This document shows positions 1 through 6,422 of a DNA stretch of 12,844 nucleotides, piece by piece (the first letter of the stretch is position 1; every line of letters starts with the position of its first letter). The position numbers were made by a program, and so were the translations under genes. The notes beneath the pieces were generated by a model that saw only the letters and a program-made list of their open reading frames with translations, was not told where the DNA came from and searched no databases. Origin of the DNA: JAGLCY01 sp965369705 (GTDB taxonomy: Bacteria > Krumholzibacteriota > Krumholzibacteriia > LZORAL124-64-63); the NCBI GenBank assembly GCA_965369705.1, contig CBDURF010000102.1, positions 1-12,844 on the forward strand, in the 5' to 3' direction.

Positions 1-48
1 CCATATCAGGAAACTATTGCGGACAGAGAACCATCCCGACAACCACAT
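1..48 (-). CDS. Possible 5' end of an unidentified gene (partial, runs off window)
   Basis: On the minus strand an ATG at 48-46 is preceded by AAGGAG (plus-strand 58-63) with a 9-nt gap. Sixteen codons, MWLSGWFSVRNSFLIW, stay open to the window edge. The residues are hydrophobic enough for the start of a signal peptide or membrane segment, but the piece is far too short to identify. It would lie 174 nt downstream of the M23 peptidase gene on the same strand. The only support is the ribosome-binding site plus the open frame, so chance is a real possibility. Confidence 0.22.
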   Translation of the reverse strand, partial: MWLSGWFSVRNSFLIW

Positions 49-221
49 CGTCACCCGCTCCTTCGACCCACGCAAATCTCAAAAAGGGCACAATCCAGTT
101 TCGACTCCGTTCGAGACCGCGAACGTACCCATCCATTGCCAAACTACCATAACGCCCCGTTGGACGCCAAGAAGATTATGGCTGGTGGAGAAACCCTGGA
201 AGTTGCGGGTTGACCAGGATT

Positions 222-1160
222 TCAATCCCTGGCCGCGTAGGAATCGAGGATGTAGGACAGGGGGTTGACCGGCCGGCCGCCGATCCTGATCTCGTAGTGA
301 AGATGGGGCGCCGAAGACCGGCCGGTATTTCCCGACCTGCCGATGACGTCGCCGCGGGAAACCCGGTCTCCCTTCTTGACCAACGGCTGGTCCAGATGGG
401 CGTAGACGGTGACCACGCCATTGCCGTGATTCACCTTGATCACCCGGCCGAATCCCCGTTGCTGCTGGACCGCGGAGACCACTCCGTCACCGGTCACCCG
501 GACCGGGGTCCCGATCGGCACGGAAAAGTCGAGGCCGCGATGAAAGGTCTGTTTGTCGGTGAACGGATCCTGCCGGAACCCGAAACGCGAGCTTATCCAG
601 CCGGTGTCGGTGGGACGAATGGAGGGAATTTTCTGTCGGACCAGTGCGCGGGCGTTCAACGTGTCCAGCATGGCCAGATAACCCTGCCGCTGGATCTTGG
701 CCTGCCGGAGCATCAGTTCCAGATCCTCCCCGACTGAATGTGAGCGGTCCCCGGGATCCAGATCCAGACCCGGCACCTCCTCCGGGCCGAACCCTAAGTG
801 GCCCCGTCCGCCCACGCCGGCGGCGAAGGTCTCCTCATCGATCACCGGTAGGTTGATGGCGACCGCCATCATGTCCTGAACTTCTCGCACGCCGTCGATT
901 TCCTCGCGCAGCACCACAACCTGACCCTCCAGGCTGCCCACCGTTCCCTTGAGGACCAGGTTCTCTTTCTGCAACCGGGAGCCCCCCGGCAGCCAGCTGT
1001 TCCCCGTCCCGATCCCGACTCCGTAGAAAACGGCGACCCCCACCAGCAGGGTGAAGACTCCGGCAGGCAGCAGGATACTCCAGCGGGGCACCCGGAACTG
1101 CCGGGAAGGACCGTGGTCCTCCGGCATATAAAGAAAAGTGTAACTCTTCTTAAGCTTCAT
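222..1160 (-). CDS. M23 family (LytM-type) peptidoglycan endopeptidase, membrane-anchored
   Basis: A 312-residue zinc endopeptidase of the LytM/peptidase M23 family, which cleaves peptide cross-links in peptidoglycan. Visible: a basic N-terminus (residues 1-27), one membrane segment at about 28-50 with no obvious cleavage site, a probable coiled coil at about 61-100, a linker, and a C-terminal LytM domain at about 187-305. The zinc/catalytic residues all appear present: H207 and D211 in HRGLD, H255 in YAHL, and H286/H288 in HLHYE, so the enzyme should be active, unlike EnvC/NlpD-type activators with degenerate sites. The opening KSYTFLYMPEDHG...FRVPRW resembles the N-terminus common in this M23 subgroup, which supports the start even though no good Shine-Dalgarno sequence precedes it. 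The anchor and coiled coil place the catalytic domain in the periplasm. It stands as its own transcription unit after the sigma-factor terminator. The family call is secure; the exact bond cleaved cannot be read from sequence. Confidence 0.95.
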   Translation of the reverse strand: MKLKKSYTFLYMPEDHGPSRQFRVPRWSILLPAGVFTLLVGVAVFYGVGIGTGNSWLPGGSRLQKENLVLKGTVGSLEGQVVVLREEIDGVREVQDMMAVAINLPVIDEETFAAGVGGRGHLGFGPEEVPGLDLDPGDRSHSVGEDLELMLRQAKIQRQGYLAMLDTLNARALVRQKIPSIRPTDTGWISSRFGFRQDPFTDKQTFHRGLDFSVPIGTPVRVTGDGVVSAVQQQRGFGRVIKVNHGNGVVTVYAHLDQPLVKKGDRVSRGDVIGRSGNTGRSSAPHLHYEIRIGGRPVNPLSYILDSYAARD

Positions 1161-1260
1161 CGACCAACCGCAAGTGTTCGGGAACGATACCCGGGTAGGA
1201 GAGTTGATCCGTCAACAAGCCGGATGCCCGGGAACTAAATCTGAAAAATAATGTCGGCAA

Positions 1261-1289
1261 AAGATGCCCCCCGGCTCAAAGCTTGTCAA
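1261..1289 (-). promoter_or_regulatory. Candidate sigma70-type promoter for the M23 gene
   Basis: Read on the minus strand, a perfect -35 hexamer TTGACA (1289-1284) is followed after 17 nt by CATCTT (1266-1261), which matches only three of six -10 positions. It would give a leader of about 95 nt. An alternative is TTGACG at 1213-1208, which has no good -10 at 17-18 nt. The exact promoter is therefore uncertain. Confidence 0.3.
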
Positions 1290-1394
1290 CCAAGTTCCCA
1301 TTTCCTGCCTGAACGGCCGGTTCCGGCCACTGCGGGGACATCTTCGCAAGGAACGGGCCACCGGCGGGCCCATGGATATTCAGGAGGAAACGAA

Positions 1395-1430
1395 CGGCCC
1401 GGATCGTCCCCGCAGGGAAGATCCGGGCCG
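1395..1430 (-). terminator. Rho-independent terminator of the htrA-sigma transcript
   Basis: The arms CGGCCCGGATC (1395-1405) and GATCCGGGCCG (1420-1430) are perfect 11-bp inverted repeats. Inside them TCCC/GGGA pairs again around a CGCA loop, giving about 15 paired bases with one G-A mismatch. On the minus strand the stem begins 35 nt after the sigma-factor stop codon and is followed by a T-rich TTCGTTTCC. The plus-strand flank is not T-rich, so it acts for minus-strand transcripts. Confidence 0.75.
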
Positions 1431-1465
1431 AAACACACGGGACAAACAGGCCGTCCTAGCCCCTT

Positions 1466-2320
1466 TTAGTAGTAATCGAAAAGAAGGACCTTGCCCTTGG
1501 AATTACGCAGCTTGGCCAGGGCCTTCTCCTTGATCTGGCGGATCCGCTCCCGGGTCAGCCCCAGGCGCCGTCCGATCACCTCCAGCGTCTGGGCCTCCTC
1601 GAAACTCAGGCCGAAGTACTGGATGATGATCTGGCCTTCCCGATCCGAAAGAACAGCCAGGCATTTGTACACGTCCTCGCGCAGTCCACGCTGAAGCACC
1701 GCGAAATCGGGGGCTTCCTGGTTGGTGTCCTCGATCACCTCGGCCAGCGGGCGGTCGCCGCCCTCCACCCCGGCATCCTCGAGAGCCAACTCGGTCCGGT
1801 CGGATCGGAGCGCGTGGACGACGTCGGCCACGTCCAGATCGAGCCGCTGGGCGATCTGATCGGGGGTGGGCTGGGGATTGCCCTCGTTCTGCAGGATGGA
1901 CCGTGTGCGGCTGATCTTGATCAGCAGGGCGGTCTGGTTCTGGGGCAGGCGAATGGTCCGCGACTTGTCCAGAAGGGCCTGCATGATGGATTGGCGAATC
2001 CACCACACCGCGTAGGAAATGAACCGGAAGCCACGCTTCTCATCGAAGCGGTGAGCCGCTTTCAAAAGTCCCAGGTTGCCTTCGTTTATCAGATCCGACA
2101 GCATCAGTCCCTGGTTGATGTAGCGTTTGGCCACCGAAACCACGAACCGCAGGTTGGCCCTGACCAGGCACTGGAGCGCCTCTTCGTCACCGGCCTTGAT
2201 CCGCAGGGCGAGGGCTACTTCGTCTTCCCGGCTGATCAGATCGTAACGGTTGATGTCACGGAAGTAGACCTCGAGGCCCCTCTCGTGCATCGCGGGTAGT
2301 ATATTTCGTCGGCCAGCCAT
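1466..2320 (-). CDS. RpoD/SigA-family RNA polymerase sigma factor (short, no region 1.1)
   Basis: A 284-residue sigma70 factor of group 1/2 type. Region 1.2 covers about residues 13-45. Region 2 is at about 48-123 with the core-binding LSDLINEGNLGLLKAAHRFD and the -10-recognising stretch GFRFISYAVWWIRQSI (97-112). Region 3 is at about 128-205. Region 4 is at about 215-275 with the -35-binding helix-turn-helix LEVIGRRLGLTRERIRQIKEKAL. Region 1.1 is absent, as in the roughly 285-residue primary sigma factors of Bacteroidetes relatives, so this could be the housekeeping factor or a close group 2 paralogue; the window cannot decide. The start is fixed by a strong GGAGGA (plus-strand 2326-2331) 5 nt before the ATG. 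It follows the HtrA gene by 33 nt and is ended by the hairpin at 1395-1430, so the two are probably co-transcribed. The ending KVLLFDYY differs from the usual basic C-terminus of the family. Confidence 0.93.
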   Translation of the reverse strand: MAGRRNILPAMHERGLEVYFRDINRYDLISREDEVALALRIKAGDEEALQCLVRANLRFVVSVAKRYINQGLMLSDLINEGNLGLLKAAHRFDEKRGFRFISYAVWWIRQSIMQALLDKSRTIRLPQNQTALLIKISRTRSILQNEGNPQPTPDQIAQRLDLDVADVVHALRSDRTELALEDAGVEGGDRPLAEVIEDTNQEAPDFAVLQRGLREDVYKCLAVLSDREGQIIIQYFGLSFEEAQTLEVIGRRLGLTRERIRQIKEKALAKLRNSKGKVLLFDYY

Positions 2321-2325
2321 TGGAT

Positions 2326-2331
2326 TCCTCC
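2326..2331 (-). promoter_or_regulatory. Strong Shine-Dalgarno of the sigma-factor gene
   Basis: GGAGGA on the minus strand with a 5-nt spacer to the ATG at 2320. It sits inside the 33-nt gap after the HtrA stop codon and fixes the sigma-factor start. Confidence 0.85.
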
Positions 2332-2353
2332 GTGCCAGCGTGGGGGTTGTCTG

Positions 2354-3886
2354 TCAATTCTCCAGCCCGCCGTGACGGGGCTGAATCGAAACGTAGTTCT
2401 CCATGTTTCCCGTCTTCACGAGAACGGACAGGAGATCACGGCTGGACGCCAGCAGCGTCCGGACCTGGTCGTAGGACTCCAGGTCGATGATCTCGTGTCC
2501 GGCAATGGAAACCACGACGTCACCCGGGCGGATACCGGCTTCCGCGGCGGGATGACCTTCCAGCACCGCAACGACCATGACTCCGGTCGTCGCGATGACA
2601 CCCAGTGCTTCCTTGAGGCGGGTCACCCGTGGGTCCCCTCCCATGATGGAAGCTACCTCCATGCCGAGCCAGAGCGTCGCCTGCAGGGCGGCCGCTGCGG
2701 ACTCCTCCTGTTTCCATTCAATGGGACGAACCAGGAATCCATTCCGTTTACCGTCCCGAACGATTACGATTTCCACCTCCTGGCCGGGGGCCGACCCGGC
2801 GATCAGGAACAGGAGCTGCCGGCGGGATTCCACCTTCTGGCCCGCATACTCCACCACGACATCACCGGCCCGCAGGTTGTCGGCCGCGGCAGGCGAACCT
2901 TCCACGATGCTGACGACCCGGGCGCCGCTTTCCGGCTGGCCGGGAATCTCCTCCCCGACCACCTGGACGACGTCCTCTGTCATAATCCCAAGATAACCCC
3001 GAATCACGCGACCATGCTCGCGCAATTGATGATAGATATTCGTCACAAGATTGCTGGGCACCGCGAAGCCGATCCCCTGACCGCGCTGATTGATAGCCGT
3101 ATTCACTCCGATCAGCCGACCTTGGACGTCCACCAGGGGGCCGCCGCTGTTCCCGAAATTAATGGAGGCGTCGGTCTGGATGAAGTCCTGATATCGGGGC
3201 GTCAACCCCCCGATCTTCAGATCTCCCCTGCCTTTGGCGCTCACCACGCCGACGGTGAGGGTGCTTTCCAGGTTTCCGAAGGGGTTCCCGATGGCGATGG
3301 CCCAAGACCCCACCTCCACCTGATCGGAATCTCCGAAGGCGAGGACCGGCAGCTTCCGGCCGGCGGGATCGATCCGCAACAGGGCCAAGTCGGTATTGGG
3401 ATCGGTCCCTCGCAATTCCGCCCGATACTCCCGCTTTTCTCCGCTGAAACGGACGAAAATGGCATCGGCCCCATCGATGACATGATGATTGGTGAGGATG
3501 TCACCGTCCGGATCGACGACAAATCCCGAACCGGTCGATGGAGACTCGAACCGGCCGCCCTTGCCCTCCTCATCGGGGAAGAATCTGCGGTACATCTCTT
3601 GAAGAGAACCCGTGCCGATGCCCCCGGAGGTGGTCGAACGGATGATCCGGATGTTGACCACCGCGGGCCGGACGGCCTTGCTGACGGCGACGAAGGGGGA
3701 GTCCGGCAGATTTTCGTTCACCTCGCCCAGCGCCGGACCGGGCTGCAGGGCGACAATAAAAACAACCAGAACTGAAAGAACAAGACCAAACAAAAAAGGC
3801 CCCACAAACCCGAAGCTTGGGCTCCGCGGAGCCAAAGCGGCGGATCGGTGTGACCCTCGTTTAATGTCCAGTCCATACTGCATCAC
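2354..3886 (-). CDS. HtrA/DegP-type periplasmic serine protease with two PDZ domains
   Basis: A 510-residue trypsin-fold protease/chaperone for misfolded envelope proteins. In order: a basic N-terminus, a hydrophobic anchor or signal at about 24-47 (a cut after the ALG at 52-54 is possible), the protease domain at about 64-290, PDZ1 at about 295-385 and PDZ2 at about 405-500. The catalytic triad is intact: H135 in TNHHVI, D166 in NTDLALL and S247 in GNSGGP. The two PDZ domains match the DegP/DegQ layout rather than single-PDZ DegS. The first codon is GTG at 3886-3884, directly followed by an ATG, so translation may begin at either; the Shine-Dalgarno is weak. Transcription probably starts from the near-consensus promoter at 3983-4011. 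The sigma factor lies 33 nt downstream. A secreted protease in one transcript with a sigma factor suggests linked control of envelope stress, but that is inference. The specific paralogue (DegP, DegQ or MucD) cannot be assigned, so no symbol is given. Confidence 0.95.
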   Translation of the reverse strand: MMQYGLDIKRGSHRSAALAPRSPSFGFVGPFLFGLVLSVLVVFIVALQPGPALGEVNENLPDSPFVAVSKAVRPAVVNIRIIRSTTSGGIGTGSLQEMYRRFFPDEEGKGGRFESPSTGSGFVVDPDGDILTNHHVIDGADAIFVRFSGEKREYRAELRGTDPNTDLALLRIDPAGRKLPVLAFGDSDQVEVGSWAIAIGNPFGNLESTLTVGVVSAKGRGDLKIGGLTPRYQDFIQTDASINFGNSGGPLVDVQGRLIGVNTAINQRGQGIGFAVPSNLVTNIYHQLREHGRVIRGYLGIMTEDVVQVVGEEIPGQPESGARVVSIVEGSPAAADNLRAGDVVVEYAGQKVESRRQLLFLIAGSAPGQEVEIVIVRDGKRNGFLVRPIEWKQEESAAAALQATLWLGMEVASIMGGDPRVTRLKEALGVIATTGVMVVAVLEGHPAAEAGIRPGDVVVSIAGHEIIDLESYDQVRTLLASSRDLLSVLVKTGNMENYVSIQPRHGGLEN

Positions 3887-3982
3887 GTTTCACCGTCCGT
3901 TGAGTGCGGAAACCGGTGAAGGAGCAATGCTGCCCGGGTCTCCCGCGGGGAGGGAATCCCGAGTGTTACAGGGAACTATTAA

Positions 3983-4011
3983 ATCGTATCCGAAACCTAT
4001 TGAATTGTCAA
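3983..4011 (-). promoter_or_regulatory. Sigma70-type promoter for the htrA-sigma operon
   Basis: On the minus strand, a perfect -35 TTGACA (4011-4006) is followed by a 17-nt spacer and TACGAT (3988-3983; four of six -10 positions). The -35 overlaps the TGA stop codon of the upstream coiled-coil gene. Initiation about 7 nt after the -10 would give a leader near 90 nt, which contains a short CTCCC-GCG-GGGAG hairpin (3940-3952). Confidence 0.65.
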
Positions 4012-4496
4012 CCCTCTTTTTCAGGATCGGGTTCCTCGGCTTTCTCCTCCTTCGCCGTTTCCCCGGCAGCGGATTCTTCCACATCGACCACGACCGGTTC
4101 GACCAGAATAGCCGATTCCTCGCCCCCTTCGTCCAGGACGGGTTGCGTGAGGACCGTTTCGGTGACTTCTCCCGCCGCGGCCGCGCGGGTCCGGCGCTGG
4201 CTGAATTCCTGCTGGATATTCTCGATTTCCTCGTTCTTGATTCGCAGTTCATCTTCCAGACCCTTGATCCGCTCCACCAGAGAGAGAACGGCCGGATCGG
4301 CCAGCAAATCCTGCCGTTCCTCCTTGAGTCCATTGTAGAGAAGACTGCCCAGTTCGCCGAACTGACGTTCGATATCCCGGCTGATCCCGAATTTGTCATA
4401 ACGCCGGGTGGTGATCCGGGCCACCTCCGCGGTCTTGTCCGAGGAAACGGTGTACCATTCAATCAAATTCTTCTTGACGTCGTCGAAGAGTGACAT
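4008..4496 (-). CDS. Small coiled-coil protein of unknown function with acidic tail
   Basis: I do not recognise this 162-residue protein with certainty. It opens MSLFDDVKKNLIEWY, continues with amphipathic helix (about residues 20-60, including FGELGSLLYNGLKEE), then a likely coiled coil (about 70-102, LVERIKGLEDELRIKNEEIENIQQ), and ends in a low-complexity tail rich in Glu, Ala, Val and Pro (about 103-162). There is no signal peptide or membrane segment, so it is probably cytoplasmic. The layout recalls small helical proteins of the zinc-ribbon or helical stress type that begin MSLFDKLKK, but no zinc ribbon is present. An in-frame extension to 4616 exists; the start at 4496 is chosen because of an excellent AAGGAGG 5 nt upstream and because the extension would run through repeats and has an unnatural composition. 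It is divergent from the LpxH-like gene and lies just upstream of htrA. Confidence 0.8.
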   Translation of the reverse strand: MSLFDDVKKNLIEWYTVSSDKTAEVARITTRRYDKFGISRDIERQFGELGSLLYNGLKEERQDLLADPAVLSLVERIKGLEDELRIKNEEIENIQQEFSQRRTRAAAAGEVTETVLTQPVLDEGGEESAILVEPVVVDVEESAAGETAKEEKAEEPDPEKEG

Positions 4497-4501
4497 GATC
4501 G

Positions 4502-4508
4502 CCTCCTT
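4502..4508 (-). promoter_or_regulatory. Shine-Dalgarno that fixes the coiled-coil protein start
   Basis: AAGGAGG on the minus strand with a 5-nt spacer to the ATG at 4496. This perfect site argues against the 40-residue longer reading that would start at 4616. Confidence 0.85.
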
Positions 4509-4535
4509 GTCCGGCACCCCAGTCGAAAACGAATG

Positions 4536-4560
4536 GGGATCTTGACCGGTCCCGGATCCC
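4536..4560. repeat. Nested dyad in the divergent intergenic region
   Basis: GGGATC (4536-4541) and GATCCC (4555-4560) flank the perfect 8-bp palindrome GACCGGTC (4544-4551). The inner and outer arms are off-centre by one base. It could be an operator or a small hairpin in the leader of the coiled-coil gene; function is unknown. Confidence 0.4.
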
Positions 4561-4565
4561 GTTTG

Positions 4566-4598
4566 GGTTCCGACCAGGTTCGGATCAGGTTCCGAATC
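4566..4598. repeat. Three tandem 11-bp repeats, possible operator
   Basis: GGTTCCGACCA, GGTTCGGATCA and GGTTCCGAATC follow one another without gaps. The core alternates TCCGA and TCGGA, so neighbouring units also form inverted repeats, the best being TTCGGA (4579-4584), a 6-nt spacer and TCCGAA (4591-4596). The 11-bp period places each unit on nearly the same face of the helix. It lies between divergent genes, where a regulator of either or both could bind. No known regulator's box was recognised. Confidence 0.5.
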
Positions 4599-4627
4599 CT
4601 GTTGCCAGCGCCGCAATGATCCTGCAG

Positions 4628-4655
4628 ATTATGCGGCATGAATGATTTGAAACAA
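4628..4655 (-). promoter_or_regulatory. Weak candidate promoter for the coiled-coil gene
   Basis: On the minus strand TTGTTT (4655-4650), a 16-nt spacer and CATAAT (4633-4628). The -10 matches five of six positions and the -35 only three. It overlaps the start of the LpxH-like gene. The tandem repeats at 4566-4598 would then lie just downstream of the start of transcription. Confidence 0.3.
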
Positions 4656-5393
4656 CCCACGGCCATCATCGTGGCCGATTCCCATTTTCACCTGAACTCC
4701 GATCAGGCCGAGAGCCAGCGTGGGGCCAGGTTCCTGGAGCTTCTCCAACTGGCCGCCAAGGTCGACCACCTCGTCCTGTTGGGAGACATCTTTGATTTCT
4801 GGTTCGATTATCCCCATTTCCGCCTGAAGGGTTACGAACCCATCCTCCAGGCCCTGGACCGGGTCCGGGACGCGGGGACCAGGATCCACTTCATCGGGGG
4901 CAACCATGATATCTGGGCCGCGGATTTCATGCACCAAAGGTACGGGTGCAGCCCCACGGGCGAAACAGAAATCATCAGGTTTGGAGACCGGCGTCTCCTG
5001 TTCATCCACGGCGACGGGCTCCTGAAATTCGATTGGGCCTACAATTCCTTCAGGGCTGTGGTACGCACCCGGGTTGGAATTGTTCTGGCCAAATCCCTCC
5101 ACCCGGAAATCCTGTTCGCCCTCAGCACCTGGCTCAGCGGCAAGAGCAGGTCCGCCACCCGGGACGAGGCGTCCAAGATCGAAAGCAGGGCCCGCAAATG
5201 GCTCGATCGCCAGCAGGACGTGGACTGGGATCTCATGGTCATGGGCCATGTCCACCATGGCTTCCAGATCGAGGCCGACTCCCTGCAGATGGCATCCTTG
5301 GCCGGTTGGTTGGACACCCTCGGTTACGCCCTTCTGCAGGGGGGCGAATTTCGCCTCCTGGATTTCGCCCGGGACCCTCTCCCGGATCTCTGA
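4638..5393 (+). CDS. lpxH: LpxH-like UDP-2,3-diacylglucosamine diphosphatase (calcineurin-type metallophosphoesterase)
   Basis: A 251-residue two-metal phosphoesterase. LpxH hydrolyses UDP-2,3-diacylglucosamine to lipid X in lipid A synthesis at the inner face of the cytoplasmic membrane. Motifs in order: ADSHFH (D14, H16), GDIFDFWFD (D50), GNHDIW (N89, H90), HGDGL (H124) and GHVHH (H204, H206). Proteobacterial LpxH has GNRD at the third motif; GNHDIW followed by HGDG is the pattern I know from Bacteroidetes proteins annotated as this enzyme, which fits the rest of the window. Residues 130-175, between the HGD and GHVHH motifs, form the helical insert that carries the acyl-chain pocket in LpxH. 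There is no signal peptide. The start follows a weak Shine-Dalgarno; a -10-like GATTAT at 4627-4632 would make the mRNA nearly leaderless. It is the only plus-strand gene, divergent from the coiled-coil gene and convergent with the PorV-like gene. Another phosphoesterase function remains possible. Confidence 0.82.
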   Translation: MNDLKQPTAIIVADSHFHLNSDQAESQRGARFLELLQLAAKVDHLVLLGDIFDFWFDYPHFRLKGYEPILQALDRVRDAGTRIHFIGGNHDIWAADFMHQRYGCSPTGETEIIRFGDRRLLFIHGDGLLKFDWAYNSFRAVVRTRVGIVLAKSLHPEILFALSTWLSGKSRSATRDEASKIESRARKWLDRQQDVDWDLMVMGHVHHGFQIEADSLQMASLAGWLDTLGYALLQGGEFRLLDFARDPLPDL

Positions 5394-5407
5394 GCAGCCA
5401 CCGGACG

Positions 5408-5423
5408 GCCCCCGCGGCGGGGC
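5408..5423. terminator. Possible weak bidirectional terminator between convergent genes
   Basis: GCCCC (5408-5412) pairs with GGGGC (5419-5423) across a 6-nt loop, in the 36-nt gap between the stop codons of the LpxH-like and PorV-like genes. No T tract follows on either strand, so it may slow or block rather than terminate intrinsically. Confidence 0.28.
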
Positions 5424-5429
5424 ACATTC

Positions 5430-6389
5430 CTACCAGACCAGGTTGAGCGAGAACTTGTGTCCGTCGTTGAAGCCCTCGACGGTCGATTCCTCGTAGGCAT
5501 AGTCGACGCCCAGCACCCCGGCCCGGAAGCCGGCGCCTGCGGTCAGGCCCTGGTTCGTGTAGTTGATCCGCGTGCCTGCCCGCAGGGAGAATTCGGGAAT
5601 GATCTTGAACTCCGCCCCGATATGGGCCTTTTCGTCGTGGTCGTTGGGAAAAACCACATCACCGGCCAGGGTCAGTTTTTCCTTGAAAAAGTCGTCGACC
5701 GGTGTCCAGGCCGCCCCCAACCTGACCGCGGTAGGCAGATCGAAGGGTTCGTCCCGGAGATTCATCTGTCCGCCCAGGTTGGTCACGCTGGCAGCCAACA
5801 TCAAACCGTCGATCACTGCCTTGTGGGTGAGAAAGAAATCAAAGGCGAAACCGGTGTCGGAGTAGATATCGATCTTCTCGTAGATCAGCTTGGCGGTCAC
5901 CGCGGCGGCGAAACTATCACCAAGCGGATGGGCGTATGAAACGCCGAAGGCGACGTCGTAGGGTTTGAACGTTCCCTCGGGCACGCCGACGGGTTCCGAA
6001 CCGTAACGGTCGATGGAATCGGAATAGAAGCCCATGAAGATGACGCCCAGAACGCCCTTGCCCAACCGGTTGGCCACCGCGGCGGACTCGTGGTTGAAGA
6101 GCCCCAGGTAGCGGTGATGTTGAAGGACGAGTCCCGTTTCGAAATCGGCGAAGACATTGTTGGCCGGGTTCCAGAAAACGGCGGAGGCGCCCGAACTCGA
6201 AGCGACTCCCGTCTCTCCCATGGCTGCCTCGCGGGCGCCGATGCCCATCCGCAGCGAAAGAAAACCGGAATCACCTGGGTTGCCCGCCAGGGCGCCTGGG
6301 GTGAAGGCGGTCGCCAGGGCGAACAGTGCCAGCAGGGTCATTGCTTTCGTCTTGTTCTTGCCAACCATGGAAAACCTTTCCTTGTTCAT
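5430..6389 (-). CDS. PorV/PorQ-family outer-membrane beta-barrel protein
   Basis: A 319-residue protein with a signal peptide at about 1-35 (cut likely after ALA). The mature N-terminus GFLSLRMGIGAREAAMGETGVASSSGASAVFWNPA (about 42-76) is the signature of the PorV/PorQ family, FadL-like 14-strand barrels. Alternating beta strands follow, ending in the aromatic KFSLNLVW expected of an outer-membrane barrel. In Bacteroidetes, PorV receives type IX secretion cargo, binds the C-terminal sorting domain and carries it to the attachment complex; other members of this broad family have unknown roles. The M6-like exoprotein, with a sorting-like C-terminus, lies 33 nt upstream on the same strand, so the pair is probably one operon. 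The start could also be the ATG at 6368, which gives a more compact signal peptide and has GGAAAGG 6 nt upstream; the longer reading has AAAGGA about 10 nt upstream. Family call strong; type IX role inferred. Confidence 0.88.
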   Translation of the reverse strand: MNKERFSMVGKNKTKAMTLLALFALATAFTPGALAGNPGDSGFLSLRMGIGAREAAMGETGVASSSGASAVFWNPANNVFADFETGLVLQHHRYLGLFNHESAAVANRLGKGVLGVIFMGFYSDSIDRYGSEPVGVPEGTFKPYDVAFGVSYAHPLGDSFAAAVTAKLIYEKIDIYSDTGFAFDFFLTHKAVIDGLMLAASVTNLGGQMNLRDEPFDLPTAVRLGAAWTPVDDFFKEKLTLAGDVVFPNDHDEKAHIGAEFKIIPEFSLRAGTRINYTNQGLTAGAGFRAGVLGVDYAYEESTVEGFNDGHKFSLNLVW

Positions 6390-6422
6390 CGGGGGCCCAT
6401 CCTTTCGACGGGACCCGGTAAT

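Larger units (their letters stand above)
1161..1465. other. Noncoding gap between sigma factor and M23 gene
   Basis: This 305-bp stretch has no believable gene. It holds the strong terminator hairpin at 1395-1430 and, nearer the M23 gene, two TTGAC-type -35 candidates on the minus strand (1284-1289 and around 1208-1213). A perfect 10-bp palindrome TACCCGGGTA lies at 1188-1197, and a short dyad GTTGA-TCCG-TCAAC at 1203-1216 overlaps the second -35 candidate, so a regulator site is possible but unproven. Confidence 0.6.

Noticed and set aside
17..268. A plus-strand frame of 83 residues at the left edge
   Set aside because: It overlaps the well supported 3' end of the M23 gene and has no ribosome-binding site or recognisable domain.
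2372..3775. A 467-residue open frame on the plus strand, antisense to htrA
   Set aside because: Same antisense effect; the minus-strand frame has the full HtrA catalytic triad and PDZ domains.
3612..4493. A 293-residue plus-strand frame spanning the htrA promoter and the coiled-coil gene
   Set aside because: It crosses a near-consensus promoter and two well supported minus-strand genes and shows no family features.
4566..4598. A CRISPR-like or mobile repeat array
   Set aside because: Only three 11-bp units without spacers, in a promoter region; this fits an operator rather than an array.
4497..4616. A 40-residue N-terminal extension of the coiled-coil protein
   Set aside because: The internal ATG at 4496 has AAGGAGG at ideal spacing, and the extension would translate the tandem repeat region into an unnatural sequence.
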